A DNA stretch of 64,000 nt, from positions 40,050 through 104,049 of the forward strand of contig CAJQSE010000026.1 in the NCBI GenBank assembly GCA_905612485.1, given 5' to 3'. This document shows positions 19,376 through 28,716 of this stretch, one piece after another. The number at the start of each line of letters is the position of its first letter. Position 1 is the first letter of the stretch. Origin of the DNA: an uncultured Candidatus Nitrosopumilus sp. (lineage in GTDB: Archaea > Thermoproteota > Nitrososphaeria > Nitrososphaerales > Nitrosopumilaceae). Below the pieces are notes generated by a model. The model did no database searches. It worked only from the letters and a program-made list of their open reading frames with translations, and was not told the origin of the DNA. Both the position numbers and the translations under genes were made by a program.

Positions 19376-20791
19376 ATGGGTAAAACACTTTTTGAAAAAA
19401 TTTGGGAGTCTCATATTGTTGTTGAAAAACAAAATGAACCAGATTTAATTTATATTGACAGACATCTTGTCCATGAGGTGACATCTCCTCAAGCATTTGA
19501 TGGACTACGTATGAATAATAGAAAAGTAAGACGTCCAGATTTGACAATTGCTACCATGGATCATAATGTTCCAACTAGTGACCGCTCTTTACCCATATTG
19601 GATCAAACTTCTGCTGTTCAAATTAAAACACTTGAAAATAATTGCAAAGATTTTGGAATTAAATTATTTGATATTAACAGCCCAAATCAGGGAATTGTGC
19701 ATGTTATAGGCCCTCAATTAGGCATAACTTTGCCTGGTTCTACTATTGTTTGTGGTGATAGCCATACTTCAACTCATGGAGCATTTGGTGCATTGGCATT
19801 GGGAATTGGAACTAGTGAAGTTGAACATGTATTGGCATCTCAAACTTTATGGTTGGAAAAGCCAAAAACATTTGAAGTTAGAGTTGAAGGAAAAAGAAAG
19901 AATCCACATGCCGTAACTGCCAAAGATATTATTTTATCAATAATCAAAAATATTGGAACTGCTGGTGGAACTGGCACTGTTATTGAATATCGTGGTGAAG
20001 GAATAAGTGATCTTTCTATGGATCAAAGAATGACAATTTGTAACATGTCAATTGAAGGAGGAGCTCGTGCAGGATTAGTTGCACCTGATCAAAAAACTTT
20101 TGATTATTTACGAGGTCGAGAATACACTCCAAAAAATTATGAATCTCTTGTAGATTCTTGGAGAGATATTCTCAAAACCGATTCTGATGCAACCTTTGAT
20201 AAACAATTCATCTTAGACATTAATGATATTGCACCTCAAGTAAGTTGGGGAACCAACCCTGGAATGACCTGTGATATAGATGAACCAATTCCATCCCCTG
20301 ATAAATTTTCTAATGGTGATGTTAATCAAAAGAAAGGTGCTGAAAAAGCCCTTGAATACATGGCTCTTGAATCTGGAACTATGATTGAAGATATTAAAAT
20401 TGATAGAGTGTTTATCGGCTCTTGTACTAATGCAAGATTAGAAGATCTTATTGAAGCATCCAAAATAATTCAAGGACAAAAAGTTGCACCAAATGTAAGT
20501 GCAATGGTAGTTCCTGGTTCTCAAATGGTGAAAAAACAAGCTGAAGAGATGGGTTTGGATAAAATCTTCCTTGATGCTAATTTTGAATGGAGAGAGGCTG
20601 GATGTAGCATGTGTTTAGGTATGAACCCTGATATTTTATCCCCTGGTGAACGTTGTGCTAGTACTTCAAATAGAAATTTTGAAGGTAGACAAGGTAATGG
20701 TGGTAGAACTCATTTAGTTAGTCCTGTAATGGCTGCTGCTGCTGCAATTAATGGTCATTTTGTAGATGTTAGGAAATTGGATTTGAATTAA
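19376..20791 (+). CDS. leuC: 3-isopropylmalate dehydratase large subunit, bacterial type
   Basis: Second large subunit, 471 aa, the bacterial LeuC form starting [15 protein letters not shown]. It has [38 protein letters not shown] and [10 protein letters not shown] cluster motifs. I moved the start from TTG 19331 to ATG 19376, directly after the leuD stop; this matches the family N terminus. It is the better candidate for leucine synthesis of the two pairs. Confidence 0.93.
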   Translation: MGKTLFEKIWESHIVVEKQNEPDLIYIDRHLVHEVTSPQAFDGLRMNNRKVRRPDLTIATMDHNVPTSDRSLPILDQTSAVQIKTLENNCKDFGIKLFDINSPNQGIVHVIGPQLGITLPGSTIVCGDSHTSTHGAFGALALGIGTSEVEHVLASQTLWLEKPKTFEVRVEGKRKNPHAVTAKDIILSIIKNIGTAGGTGTVIEYRGEGISDLSMDQRMTICNMSIEGGARAGLVAPDQKTFDYLRGREYTPKNYESLVDSWRDILKTDSDATFDKQFILDINDIAPQVSWGTNPGMTCDIDEPIPSPDKFSNGDVNQKKGAEKALEYMALESGTMIEDIKIDRVFIGSCTNARLEDLIEASKIIQGQKVAPNVSAMVVPGSQMVKKQAEEMGLDKIFLDANFEWREAGCSMCLGMNPDILSPGERCASTSNRNFEGRQGNGGRTHLVSPVMAAAAAINGHFVDVRKLDLN

Positions 20792-20792
20792 A

Positions 20793-21377
20793 ATGAAACC
20801 TTTTCAAAATGTAAAAAGCATTGTAACCCCACTTGATAAGGTCAATGTTGACACTGATCAAATTATTCCAAAACAATTTTTAAAATTAATTCAAAAGTCT
20901 GGATTTGGTAAATTTTTATTTTTTAATTGGAGATATGATGAAAATGAAAATCTAAAATCTAATTTTGTTTTAAATGATTCAAAATACGTTGGTTCAAAAA
21001 TTCTAGTGGCAGGTGATAATTTTGGATGTGGTTCTAGTAGAGAACATGCTGTCTGGGCTTTAGATGATTATGGTTTTTCTGTAATAATATCTTCATCTTT
21101 TGCAGATATTTTCTTTAGCAATTGCTTTAAAAATGGACTATTGCCAATTTCATTAGAATCAAAAATGGTAGAAAAATTATTACAAGAAACTAATATAATT
21201 GAGGTGGATTTGGAACATCAAATAATTAAAACTCCTTCTGAAGAAATACCTTTTGAAATTAATTCTTACAAGAAAAAAATTCTCTTGGAGGGATTGGATG
21301 ATATTGCACAAACTTTTCAATTTGAAGATAAAATATCTGAATTTGAAGAAAAATCTACAGTCCCATCTGTTTTATGA
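20793..21377 (+). CDS. leuD: 3-isopropylmalate dehydratase small subunit, bacterial type
   Basis: Bacterial-type LeuD, 194 aa, with NVDTDQIIPKQFLK and [18 protein letters not shown] plus the longer C-terminal half absent from the archaeal-type paralogue at 18883. It starts one base after the leuC stop. The 3' end overlaps the convergent nucleotidyltransferase by 23 bases. Confidence 0.93.
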   Translation: MKPFQNVKSIVTPLDKVNVDTDQIIPKQFLKLIQKSGFGKFLFFNWRYDENENLKSNFVLNDSKYVGSKILVAGDNFGCGSSREHAVWALDDYGFSVIISSSFADIFFSNCFKNGLLPISLESKMVEKLLQETNIIEVDLEHQIIKTPSEEIPFEINSYKKKILLEGLDDIAQTFQFEDKISEFEEKSTVPSVL

Positions 21378-22068
21378 TTTTCTTTACTAATTTCTTATTT
21401 CTCTCTACAATCATTGGTGATTCTACATCTATCCACTCTTTATCTACAACATCATAGGCGCTTACTTTACCTTCTTTCGATAATGGCTGTAAGATATCAT
21501 ATGACAAGTTGATTTGTTTTTGCTTTTGCTTTATTTTTTGAATAACTTCTTTTCCAAGTATGTAGATTCCAAAGCATTCTGATAATTGTAATTTCATTAA
21601 TGGTTTTTCTTTGAATTCTGTGATTAATCCATCTTTTACTACGGCAAATCCTGTTTCTTCTTTTCTTTTTGTTCTAGTCGCAATACATACTGAACTGTTT
21701 TTTTCTTTGAATACGTCTCTCATTTTTTTTATATCTACTGCACATAGATTATCTACAAACCATAATAGAAATTCTGATTCATTTTTGAGCTCTTTTTCAA
21801 TATGGAGTAAATCTCCTCCCGTACCACTTTGTGAATCCTGAACAAATTTTATATTTTTTTGATCTCCGTAGTAGTTTTTAATTTGACCCCCTAATCCATT
21901 GTAATCTGAAATTATGATTATTTCTTTTATGAAATTAAATGATTTTAGATATCTTACAACATAATCTATCAATGGTTTATCGTTAATTGGGGTCATTGCT
22001 TTTGGAAAATATTCTGTATATGGTTTTCCACGGGTACCTTTGCCCCCTGCTAAAATTACAGCTTTCAC
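21355..22068 (-). CDS. Nucleotidyltransferase (NDP-sugar pyrophosphorylase-like)
   Basis: Transfers a nucleotidyl group to a sugar-1-phosphate. N-terminal KAVILAGGKGTRGKPYTEYFPKAM is the signature loop (GGxGTR) with the following PK Lys, and the metal-binding Asp is in WFVDNLCAVD. 237 aa, so only the catalytic Rossmann domain and no hexapeptide-repeat domain. Sugar is unknown. It ends the rps9-rpl13-rpl18e-rpo3 unit at the position where rpoN (Rpo10) usually sits in archaea. Confidence 0.85.
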   Translation of the reverse strand: MKAVILAGGKGTRGKPYTEYFPKAMTPINDKPLIDYVVRYLKSFNFIKEIIIISDYNGLGGQIKNYYGDQKNIKFVQDSQSGTGGDLLHIEKELKNESEFLLWFVDNLCAVDIKKMRDVFKEKNSSVCIATRTKRKEETGFAVVKDGLITEFKEKPLMKLQLSECFGIYILGKEVIQKIKQKQKQINLSYDILQPLSKEGKVSAYDVVDKEWIDVESPMIVERNKKLVKKIIKQMGL

Positions 22069-22071
22069 AGT

Positions 22072-22518
22072 CTAACGGTATGATTTCTGCTTTCTTCTTC
22101 TTGCACCCGGTCCGCCAAATTTCTTTGGTTCTTTTTGTCTGGCATCTCCGCTTACTAGATATTTATCAAAATCAGCGATTCTTTTTCTTAGGTCTTCTCT
22201 AGTTGATTTTGGGAAAGGATGATCTTTTGGCTCTTTTTTAGATTTTGTCCAGCCTATGAGTGCTCTAGTAATTGCAGTTGCAATTGCACTGGCTTGCCCC
22301 ATGAAACCTCCACCTCTTACTCTTACTGAAATATCAATTTTATCTCTTAAATCACCTATAATTTCAATTGGTGCTAAAATAACTTCACGAGCAGTTTCTT
22401 GTGGAATCATTTCGATTGGAACATTGTTAATTCTAATTTTACCTACACCTTTTGTAATGTAGATGTGAGCACTAGCTGTTTTTCTAGTTGCAAAATAAAT
22501 CTCAGTTTTTGGAATCAT
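22072..22518 (-). CDS. rps9: Small ribosomal subunit protein uS9
   Basis: S9, whose C-terminal tail contacts P-site tRNA; the tail here ends RRRKQKSYR, with the invariant SYR-type ending (-KSYR). Also visible are RKTASAHIYITKGVGKIRINN and VRGGGFMGQASAIATAITRALI. 148 aa. Lies 1 base after the rpl13 stop, the conserved archaeal pair. Confidence 0.97.
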   Translation of the reverse strand: MIPKTEIYFATRKTASAHIYITKGVGKIRINNVPIEMIPQETAREVILAPIEIIGDLRDKIDISVRVRGGGFMGQASAIATAITRALIGWTKSKKEPKDHPFPKSTREDLRKRIADFDKYLVSGDARQKEPKKFGGPGARRRKQKSYR

Positions 22519-22519
22519 A

Positions 22520-23029
22520 TCATTCAGTCCATCCTATTACTCTACATAATTCTGCTAATGCTGTATAATTAGATGCTTCTCTTTTGATTAATGCTTTCTC
22601 AAATTGAATTTTTTCAATTGGTTTTGTATCATTTGGTACACCAATGTAAGTTCGAAGTCTTTGAAATGCTAATTTACCTGATGGTTTTCTATCATATGGT
22701 AGCATTTGACGAATCATTTTTGCCATAAGTGTATCTGGTCTTCTGTAGTGTACAGGACCATGTTTGTAATTGATAATACTGTTAATTTCTAAAAATTCTC
22801 TATATTCTTTAATTTGATTAGCTCTTGTTCCACTCATCATAATTTTTTCACAATTAATCACTGTAACTCTTTGTCCTTGTAATAGTAACTTTGCAACATT
22901 TGATGCTAATCTACCTGCAATGTGGTTTGTTGCATCTACTACAATTGGTCTATCTGTTCTAATGACTATCTCTTGTTTAGAAGTATTTGAATTTCTTCCA
23001 GCAGGTCTGTTAATTCTTCCATTAGCCAA
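22520..23029 (-). CDS. rpl13: Large ribosomal subunit protein uL13
   Basis: L13 with VDATNHIAGRLASNVAKLLLQG, KIMMSGTRANQIKEY and KHGPVHYRRPDTLMAKMIRQML. The 169-aa length includes an extra 26-residue polar N terminus (GRINRPAGRNSNTSKQEI) before the core. Overlaps rpl18e by 8 bases. Confidence 0.96.
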   Translation of the reverse strand: MANGRINRPAGRNSNTSKQEIVIRTDRPIVVDATNHIAGRLASNVAKLLLQGQRVTVINCEKIMMSGTRANQIKEYREFLEINSIINYKHGPVHYRRPDTLMAKMIRQMLPYDRKPSGKLAFQRLRTYIGVPNDTKPIEKIQFEKALIKREASNYTALAELCRVIGWTE

Positions 23030-23369
23030 GTAGTACGACTCCTTTGCCTGTAGGATTTTGTTTGATTAAATCTGTATATGAAATTAATTTTCCGCCATTT
23101 TCTAATACTTTTGCTGCTGCAGCATTTGAAATTGAAAATGAGCATAATGTAATTTTATGTGATACATTTCCTGTTCCTAGTACTTTGCCTGGAAATACAA
23201 CTGTATCATTTTCTTTAGTTAATTGGCTGATTCTATTCACGTTGATATCTCTTCTTGCTATTGATGGTTTCAATGCATATTCTGCTAGTTTTCTCCAAAT
23301 TGGAGCATCGTTCTTTGCTGATGCTTTTCTAAGATCGCTTGCCATACGTATAACAACTTGATTAGTCAT
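23022..23369 (-). CDS. rpl18e: Large ribosomal subunit protein eL18
   Basis: Archaeal/eukaryotic L18e, related to L15. Typical segments are APIWRKLAEYALKPSIARRDINV, VVFPGKVLGTGNVSHKITLC and FSISNAAAAKVLENGGKLIS. At 115 aa it has the normal archaeal length. Sits between rpo3 and rpl13 in the conserved order. Confidence 0.96.
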   Translation of the reverse strand: MTNQVVIRMASDLRKASAKNDAPIWRKLAEYALKPSIARRDINVNRISQLTKENDTVVFPGKVLGTGNVSHKITLCSFSISNAAAAKVLENGGKLISYTDLIKQNPTGKGVVLLG

Positions 23370-23414
23370 GTGAATAATCCGGCTTAAAACCCAAATATAA
23401 TGTCTATGCTTGTA

Positions 23415-24080
23415 TTATTCTTCAAGATTGTTGATCATGTCTTTGAATTCAACAACTCTTCTGCTTACTTCTTGTACACCTTCAAGAACAATTTGCTCTG
23501 GATTTAGTGCCCCTGTTGATTCTACTGTGAGAATTTTCTCATTATCTTTGTTGGTATCTGTAAGTGTTGATATATTTGAGGAATTCCATTTTGCATGCTC
23601 TGTTCCACGTCCTAGTCTTGCATAACATTCAAGTTTAATTTTTTGACCTGGAGCTAATTGTATAATTGGAATTTTTTCTGAAACTGGCTTTACTGTCTCA
23701 TCTTCAGATGATAATTCATTAGATAATACTGTTCTAGTTTCTTCTGATTTTCCAGAATCTAAAACTAGTAGAATTTTACAGTTTGAACAACCTGATTCGC
23801 TTTGACAATCACATTTTGTTGGTTCATTAAATCTGTTCAAGTCTGTTTTTAATGGAATTAAACCTAATCTGTGTGCTAATCCTTCATCTGGTAATACTGA
23901 TGTATTTTCAATAATGTCTACTGTATCAATTGCAAAAACTGGAACTCCATTTAGACATACACGCCTAAGTGCATTTGCATATTGTAGTGGAATTCCTTTT
24001 AGCTTAATAGCTATTTTCTGAGAATCTTTACTAATTACGTCTAATGATGACAAATCTTGTTGAAAATCGTCAAAGTGCAC
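23415..24080 (-). CDS. rpo3: DNA-directed RNA polymerase subunit Rpo3 (RpoD)
   Basis: Assembly platform subunit, homologue of half of the bacterial alpha dimer. The GTG-started 221-aa protein carries LKGIPLQYANALRRVCLNGVPVFAID and the insert domain with CDCQSESGCSNCK, four cysteines of the kind that bind an Fe-S cluster or metal in archaeal Rpo3. It is the first gene of this minus-strand unit; rps4 and rps11, often upstream, are absent. Confidence 0.95.
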   Translation of the reverse strand: MHFDDFQQDLSSLDVISKDSQKIAIKLKGIPLQYANALRRVCLNGVPVFAIDTVDIIENTSVLPDEGLAHRLGLIPLKTDLNRFNEPTKCDCQSESGCSNCKILLVLDSGKSEETRTVLSNELSSEDETVKPVSEKIPIIQLAPGQKIKLECYARLGRGTEHAKWNSSNISTLTDTNKDNEKILTVESTGALNPEQIVLEGVQEVSRRVVEFKDMINNLEE

Positions 24081-24140
24081 ATAAAAATCTAGCTAGTTTT
24101 ACGTATAGATAAATACCAAATTATAATATGTATTTTAGAA

Positions 24141-24827
24141 TTGGCTGATACAACTGTAGTTAGATATTCATTTGAGGGGGAAAAATTTGAAATTTTAGTA
24201 AAGCCTGATCCTGCCTTGGATTACAAACTTGGTAAGAAAAAAGATATTTCTGCTGTTTTGATATCTGATGAAATTTATACTGATTTTGGCAAAGGTACTA
24301 AGCCATCTATGGAGAAATTACTTGCAGCTTTTAAAACTGAAGATAAAACTGAAATTGCTCAAATAATGTTTGAGAAAGGAGATCTAAATCTTACTACTGA
24401 TCAAAGAAGGAAAATGATTGATCAAAAAAGAAAACAAATTGTTGAATTTATTGCTAAAACATACGTTGATCCTAGAACTCATTTACCTCATCCTCCATTA
24501 CGAATTGAACTGGCAATGAAAGATGGTCGTATTACCATTGAACCTCAGAAAAGTGTTGAAGAACAAGTAAATGATATTGTTGAAAAATTGCGTTCAATTA
24601 TTGCTTTAAAATCTGAAAATCTACAATTAGAAATTATAATACCTGCACAATATGCTTCTCAATCTTATTCTGTTTTAAAATCTGTTGGTTCTCTAAAAAA
24701 AGAAGAATGGCAAAATAATGGTTCATTAAAAGCAATACTTGAAATACCCGCAGCAGCAAGGCCAAATGTGATTGACAGATTAGGTTCTATTACAAAGGGT
24801 TCTGCATCTGTTGAGGTAATGAAATAA
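24141..24827 (+). CDS. sdo1: Ribosome maturation factor SBDS/Sdo1
   Basis: SBDS protein, needed in late large-subunit maturation (removal of aIF6). The 228 aa cover the three SBDS domains: FEGEKFEILVKPDPALDYK start, EKGDLNLTTDQRRKMIDQKRKQIVEFIAKTYVDP middle and a C-terminal ferredoxin-like domain. TTG start. It heads the exosome operon and overlaps rrp4 by a base, the standard archaeal arrangement. Confidence 0.95.
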   Translation: MADTTVVRYSFEGEKFEILVKPDPALDYKLGKKKDISAVLISDEIYTDFGKGTKPSMEKLLAAFKTEDKTEIAQIMFEKGDLNLTTDQRRKMIDQKRKQIVEFIAKTYVDPRTHLPHPPLRIELAMKDGRITIEPQKSVEEQVNDIVEKLRSIIALKSENLQLEIIIPAQYASQSYSVLKSVGSLKKEEWQNNGSLKAILEIPAAARPNVIDRLGSITKGSASVEVMK

Positions 24828-25507
24828 TGGCAGATAAGAGAAAATACGTTATTCCTGGTGATGTAATTACTAGTGGGCCTTTTAGACCTGAACAAAATGT
24901 TATACTTGAAGGAAATGATATAATTGCTACCGCTGTTGGTATTTCTGAAATTTACGATGATTCTGTTAAAGTCATTCCTTTAACTGGAAAATATCTTCCT
25001 AAAATTAATGATCTTGTAATTGGTAAAGTTGTTTCTCATACTTCACTATCTTGGGAATTGGATATCAATTCTTGTTATACTGGATTTTTGCCAGCAATGG
25101 ATGTCTTCGGACGAGATTTCTCAACTCATGCTGATGAACTTTCAAGTAAACTCAAAACAGGCGATCTTGTAGCTGCTAGAATTGCTAATTTTGATAGAAC
25201 AAGAGATCCTCTCATAACAATCTCTGATAGGGACTTGGGTAAAATCGATGACGGTGTATTGGTAAAAATTTCAACAAGTAAAGTTCCAAGATTAATTGGA
25301 AAGAAAGGTAGTATGATTCAGATGATTGAAACGGGCACAAATGCTGCTGTAACAATTGGTCAAAATGGCTGGGTTGTAGTTTCTTGTGAATCTGCTGAAG
25401 GATTATCTAAAGCCAAAAAAGCCATTGAAATGGTTAATGAAAAAGCACATATTGCTAATTTAACGGATTTAATTAAAGACATGTTAGATGGAAAGGATGA
25501 ATCATAA
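24827..25507 (+). CDS. rrp4: Exosome RNA-binding subunit Rrp4
   Basis: Cap subunit of the archaeal 3'-5' exosome. N-terminal domain VIPGDVITSGPF, an S1 domain (NDLVIGKVVSHTSLSWELDI, about 60-130) and a KH domain with KVPRLIGKKGSMIQMIE (about 150-165). 226 aa. Its TAA/ATG overlaps with the neighbours imply one mRNA with sdo1, rrp41 and rrp42. Confidence 0.96.
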   Translation: MADKRKYVIPGDVITSGPFRPEQNVILEGNDIIATAVGISEIYDDSVKVIPLTGKYLPKINDLVIGKVVSHTSLSWELDINSCYTGFLPAMDVFGRDFSTHADELSSKLKTGDLVAARIANFDRTRDPLITISDRDLGKIDDGVLVKISTSKVPRLIGKKGSMIQMIETGTNAAVTIGQNGWVVVSCESAEGLSKAKKAIEMVNEKAHIANLTDLIKDMLDGKDES

Positions 25508-26241
25508 TGGGTGGACGAGATGCAACCATGGTTCTATTGGACGAGAACGGCATTCGCTGTGATGGACGTAAAATAGACGAACCACGAAAAATCATGATTA
25601 GAGCTGGTGGATTAAAAAACGCTGATGGCTCTGCTTACATTGAATTTGGTGATAACAAAATTTTAGTTGGTGTATTTGGACCGAGAGATGTTCATCCAAA
25701 ACACATGTCAAATACTGATACTGGAATTCTAAGAGTTAGATATCACATGGAGCCATTCTCTGTTGATGAAAGAAAAAGACCAGCACCTTCAAGAAGAGAA
25801 ATTGAAATTTCCAAAGTTATCAAAGAAGCATTAGAACCTGCTGTTATGTTAGAAAAATTTCCAAGAACTGCTGTTGATGTATTTATTGAAGTTTTACAAG
25901 CTGATGGTGGAACTAGATGTGCTGCACTTACTGCAGCATCTGTTGCATTAGCTGATGCTGGTATTCCAATGAGAGATATGGTTGCAGCAATTGCATCTGG
26001 TAAAGTTGCAGATACTATTGTTCTTGATGTTAACAATGAAGAAGATCAAGCCGGTCAAGCAGATATGCCAATTGGTTACATGCCAAGTCTTAAGAAAATT
26101 ACATTATTGCAATTAGACGGTGTTTTAACTCCTGAAGAATACAAAAAATGTGTAGATGTTGGAGTTAAAGGATGTGAAGTTGTTTATGAACTTCAAAAGA
26201 AAGCACTACACGACAAATATTTTGGGAATAGTGGCGATTAG
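25507..26241 (+). CDS. rrp41: Exosome catalytic subunit Rrp41
   Basis: RNase PH-like phosphorolytic subunit carrying the active sites of the hexameric ring. Visible are GIRCDGRKIDEPRKIMIRAG, MEPFSVDERKRPAPSRREIE (RNA and phosphate contacts) and LQADGGTRCAALTAASVAL. 244 aa. Confidence 0.96.
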   Translation: MGGRDATMVLLDENGIRCDGRKIDEPRKIMIRAGGLKNADGSAYIEFGDNKILVGVFGPRDVHPKHMSNTDTGILRVRYHMEPFSVDERKRPAPSRREIEISKVIKEALEPAVMLEKFPRTAVDVFIEVLQADGGTRCAALTAASVALADAGIPMRDMVAAIASGKVADTIVLDVNNEEDQAGQADMPIGYMPSLKKITLLQLDGVLTPEEYKKCVDVGVKGCEVVYELQKKALHDKYFGNSGD

Positions 26242-26243
26242 AT

Positions 26244-27062
26244 ATGGCAACTGTTTCCGTTATTGATGAATTAAAGAAGGCACAAATTCTTGCATTATTA
26301 GAAGAAGGAAAAAGAGTTGATGGACGAGCATTTGATGAACCTCGAGAATTAAAAATTGAAATTAATGCAATTCCTAAAGCAAACGGTTCTGCAAGAGTTT
26401 ACCTTGGTGATACCGACGTTTTATGTGGAGTAAAAATCCAACCAGACAGACCTTTCCCAGATATGGGTGACAAAGGCATCTTTATGTGTACTGCTGAACT
26501 ATTGCCACTTTCACATCCTACTGTTGAAACTGGACCACCACAAGCTCCTGTTATTGAATTGGCAAGAGTTGTTGATAGAGGAATTAGAGAAAGTCATATG
26601 GTTGATGTTACTCAGTTAGTAATTGAAAAAGACAAATCTGTAGTTGGTGTATTTGCAGATATTGTGGTAATTGATTATGATGGAAATCTCTTTGATGCAT
26701 GCTCTTATGCTGCAACTGCTGCTTTACTTACATCAAAAACTCCAACATGGGAGATGGTTGATGATCAACCTTCAGTTGTTGAAGGTGGAGAAAAACAATT
26801 ACCTGTAAGCACAATCCCTGTATCTATAACAATGGGAAAAATTGGAAATCATATTGTTGTTGATCCTAATGGTGATGAATGGGCTAGTATGGCTTGTAGA
26901 GTTACAATAACTACTGATTCTGATGGTAACATCTGTGCATTACAAAAAGGTGGTAGTGATGGATTCACTCAAGAAGAAATTAATCAATGCGGTGATTTAT
27001 CTATTAAAATTGGTGCCAAAATTAGAGAACAATTAAAATCAGCACAACAAGAGAGTCAATAA
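26244..27062 (+). CDS. rrp42: Exosome subunit Rrp42
   Basis: Non-catalytic RNase PH-like partner of Rrp41 in the ring, 272 aa. It has GKRVDGRAFDEPRELKIEIN, LPLSHPTVETGPPQAPVIELARVVDRGIRES split over the usual positions, and DACSYAATAALLTS. Starts two bases after rrp41. Confidence 0.96.
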   Translation: MATVSVIDELKKAQILALLEEGKRVDGRAFDEPRELKIEINAIPKANGSARVYLGDTDVLCGVKIQPDRPFPDMGDKGIFMCTAELLPLSHPTVETGPPQAPVIELARVVDRGIRESHMVDVTQLVIEKDKSVVGVFADIVVIDYDGNLFDACSYAATAALLTSKTPTWEMVDDQPSVVEGGEKQLPVSTIPVSITMGKIGNHIVVDPNGDEWASMACRVTITTDSDGNICALQKGGSDGFTQEEINQCGDLSIKIGAKIREQLKSAQQESQ

Positions 27063-27063
27063 A

Positions 27064-27276
27064 ATGGCTAAAGCAAAAAAATCTCTAAAAGGGTTAGGAG
27101 CACGTTACGGAATTAAACTTAGAAAACAATACACAAAAGTTCACTTTACATTAAAACAAAAAAGAATTTGTCCTGAATGTGGTTCACAAACATTTAGTAG
27201 AGATGCTGTTGGAATTTGGTCTTGTAAAAAATGCAACTATAAAGTAGCTGGAACTGCATATGACATTAAACTATAG
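27064..27276 (+). CDS. rpl37ae: Large ribosomal subunit protein eL43 (L37Ae)
   Basis: Zinc-ribbon ribosomal protein, 70 aa, with CPECG...CKKC as the two metal-binding knuckles and the LGARYGIKLRKQ N terminus. Located after the exosome genes as in most archaea. Overlaps pcc1 by 17 bases. Confidence 0.96.
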   Translation: MAKAKKSLKGLGARYGIKLRKQYTKVHFTLKQKRICPECGSQTFSRDAVGIWSCKKCNYKVAGTAYDIKL

Positions 27277-27505
27277 TGCAAAAGTCACTGTAGATGCTAA
27301 AGATAAAACAACTGCAATTTATGATTCTGTAAATACCGATAATGAATTTTATCCCGAAAATCCTGTTAAAACTAAAATAAAGTTGGATAAAAAACTAGTA
27401 ATTTCTGCTGAAACTGATCAAATTGCACATCTCAGAGCAAATCTGAATTCAACACTTCGACTAATTCAAGCTAGTTACGATTCAATTGAATCGGTAAAGA
27501 TATAA
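27260..27505 (+). CDS. pcc1: KEOPS complex subunit Pcc1
   Basis: Small dimerizing subunit of KEOPS, which makes t6A37 in tRNA. The 81-aa protein ends with the Pcc1 helix (ETDQIAHLRANLNSTLRLIQ) and has the KTKIKLDKKLVIS strand pair before it. The start overlaps rpl37ae by 17 bases, and the position in the exosome/L37Ae operon is conserved. Kae1 and Bud32 are not in this window. Confidence 0.85.
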   Translation: MTLNYSAKVTVDAKDKTTAIYDSVNTDNEFYPENPVKTKIKLDKKLVISAETDQIAHLRANLNSTLRLIQASYDSIESVKI

Positions 27506-27528
27506 TCCAATTAAATTTCTGAATATAC

Positions 27529-27927
27529 ATGTCTGCTCCACAAATGCCACCATGGCTTCAAGAACAAATTATGAAATTACAACAATCTCAACAGAATTTA
27601 CAATCTATTATGACTCAAAGACAACATCTTGAAATGGAAAAAGCAGAAACTGAAAAAGCCCTTGAAGAATTAAAGAAAATTACTGATACCGATTCTGTCT
27701 TTAAACAAGCAGGAACTGTTTTAATTAAATCTGATAAAAAAATACTAGTTGATGAATTAGAAGAAAAAGTTGAATTATCAAAAACTAGATCAACTGTTCT
27801 TGAGAAACAAGAAGTTCGTGTAAAAGAAACTCTCAAAGAACAAGAAGCAAAAATTACTGAAATGATGAAAAGTGGTGCTACACCTCCTCCTCCTCCAGCA
27901 GCAACTAAAGATAACCCTAGAAAATAA
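27529..27927 (+). CDS. pfdB: Prefoldin beta subunit
   Basis: Holds unfolded chains for the thermosome. The 132-aa protein has two long coiled-coil helices (QEQIMKLQQSQQNLQSIMTQ and ELEEKVELSKTRSTVLEKQE) linked by a beta hairpin around VFKQAGTVLIKSDKKILV. Pro-rich C-terminal end (TPPPPPA). Follows pcc1, the usual place for pfdB. Confidence 0.93.
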   Translation: MSAPQMPPWLQEQIMKLQQSQQNLQSIMTQRQHLEMEKAETEKALEELKKITDTDSVFKQAGTVLIKSDKKILVDELEEKVELSKTRSTVLEKQEVRVKETLKEQEAKITEMMKSGATPPPPPAATKDNPRK

Positions 27928-27980
27928 TTTCTCTAGTCTATTTCATACAAGATATTAACAATTCATTACAAATACTATTT

Positions 27981-28661
27981 ATGAAATTAGAAAATCTTCG
28001 AATTATTGTAGATGAACGTGAACGAAAAAGTGGAATTCCTGATTTACTCAAAGCTATTGGTATGGATGTTGAAATGAAAACACTTCTTATTGGTGACTAT
28101 ATTGTTGCCCCTGAAACTATTGTTGAAAGAAAAAGTATCAAAGATTTGATGGCTTCCGTTTTTGACGGGAGACTATATGATCAATGTACTAGACTTAAAG
28201 AACATTTTCAACATCCTATAGTTTTGGTTGAAGGTAATGTTGATGAAGTTGAAGAAATTACTGATAATCCTTTAGTTTTCTATGGAGCTCTCTCTAGAGT
28301 TGCACTTGAATTTAAAATTCCAATAATTCCAACTCCTAGTGCATCCCATACTGCTAAATTATTGGTTTCCATGTGTTCTAAAAAAGATGGTCCTACAGGA
28401 CCTTATCTGAAAAAAATTAAAAAATCATCTAATTTAGAAACTCAACAATTATCGACACTTTGTAGTTTACCTGGAATTGGTGAAAAATTTGCAGTTCGAA
28501 TGCTTGAAAAATTTGGAACTCCATTGAAAGTTTTTAGCGCAACTACTTCTGAACTAGCAAAAGTTGAAGGGTTGGGTGAAACTCGTGCAAAAAAAATTAA
28601 AAATATGTTAACTACTAAAAATAAACTTCAAAAAGAAAGTACCCAAAAGACACTGACATAA
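27981..28661 (+). CDS. XPF/ERCC4-type structure-specific nuclease
   Basis: 226 aa: ERCC4 nuclease domain with IVDERERKSGIPDLL, IGDYIV and VERKSIKDLMASVFDGRLYDQ (the GDx(n)ERKx(3)D catalytic motif), then a tandem helix-hairpin-helix domain (SLPGIGEKFAVRMLEKFG and KVEGLGETRAKKI). This is the short crenarchaeal/thaumarchaeal XPF without a helicase; such enzymes cut flaps and forks and usually work with PCNA. No obvious PCNA-binding end is seen. Confidence 0.92.
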   Translation: MKLENLRIIVDERERKSGIPDLLKAIGMDVEMKTLLIGDYIVAPETIVERKSIKDLMASVFDGRLYDQCTRLKEHFQHPIVLVEGNVDEVEEITDNPLVFYGALSRVALEFKIPIIPTPSASHTAKLLVSMCSKKDGPTGPYLKKIKKSSNLETQQLSTLCSLPGIGEKFAVRMLEKFGTPLKVFSATTSELAKVEGLGETRAKKIKNMLTTKNKLQKESTQKTLT

Positions 28662-28716
28662 CTATCGCTGTAATTTTATTTCATGAATTTTTATACTATA
28701 CATTTTAAGGAAATTT

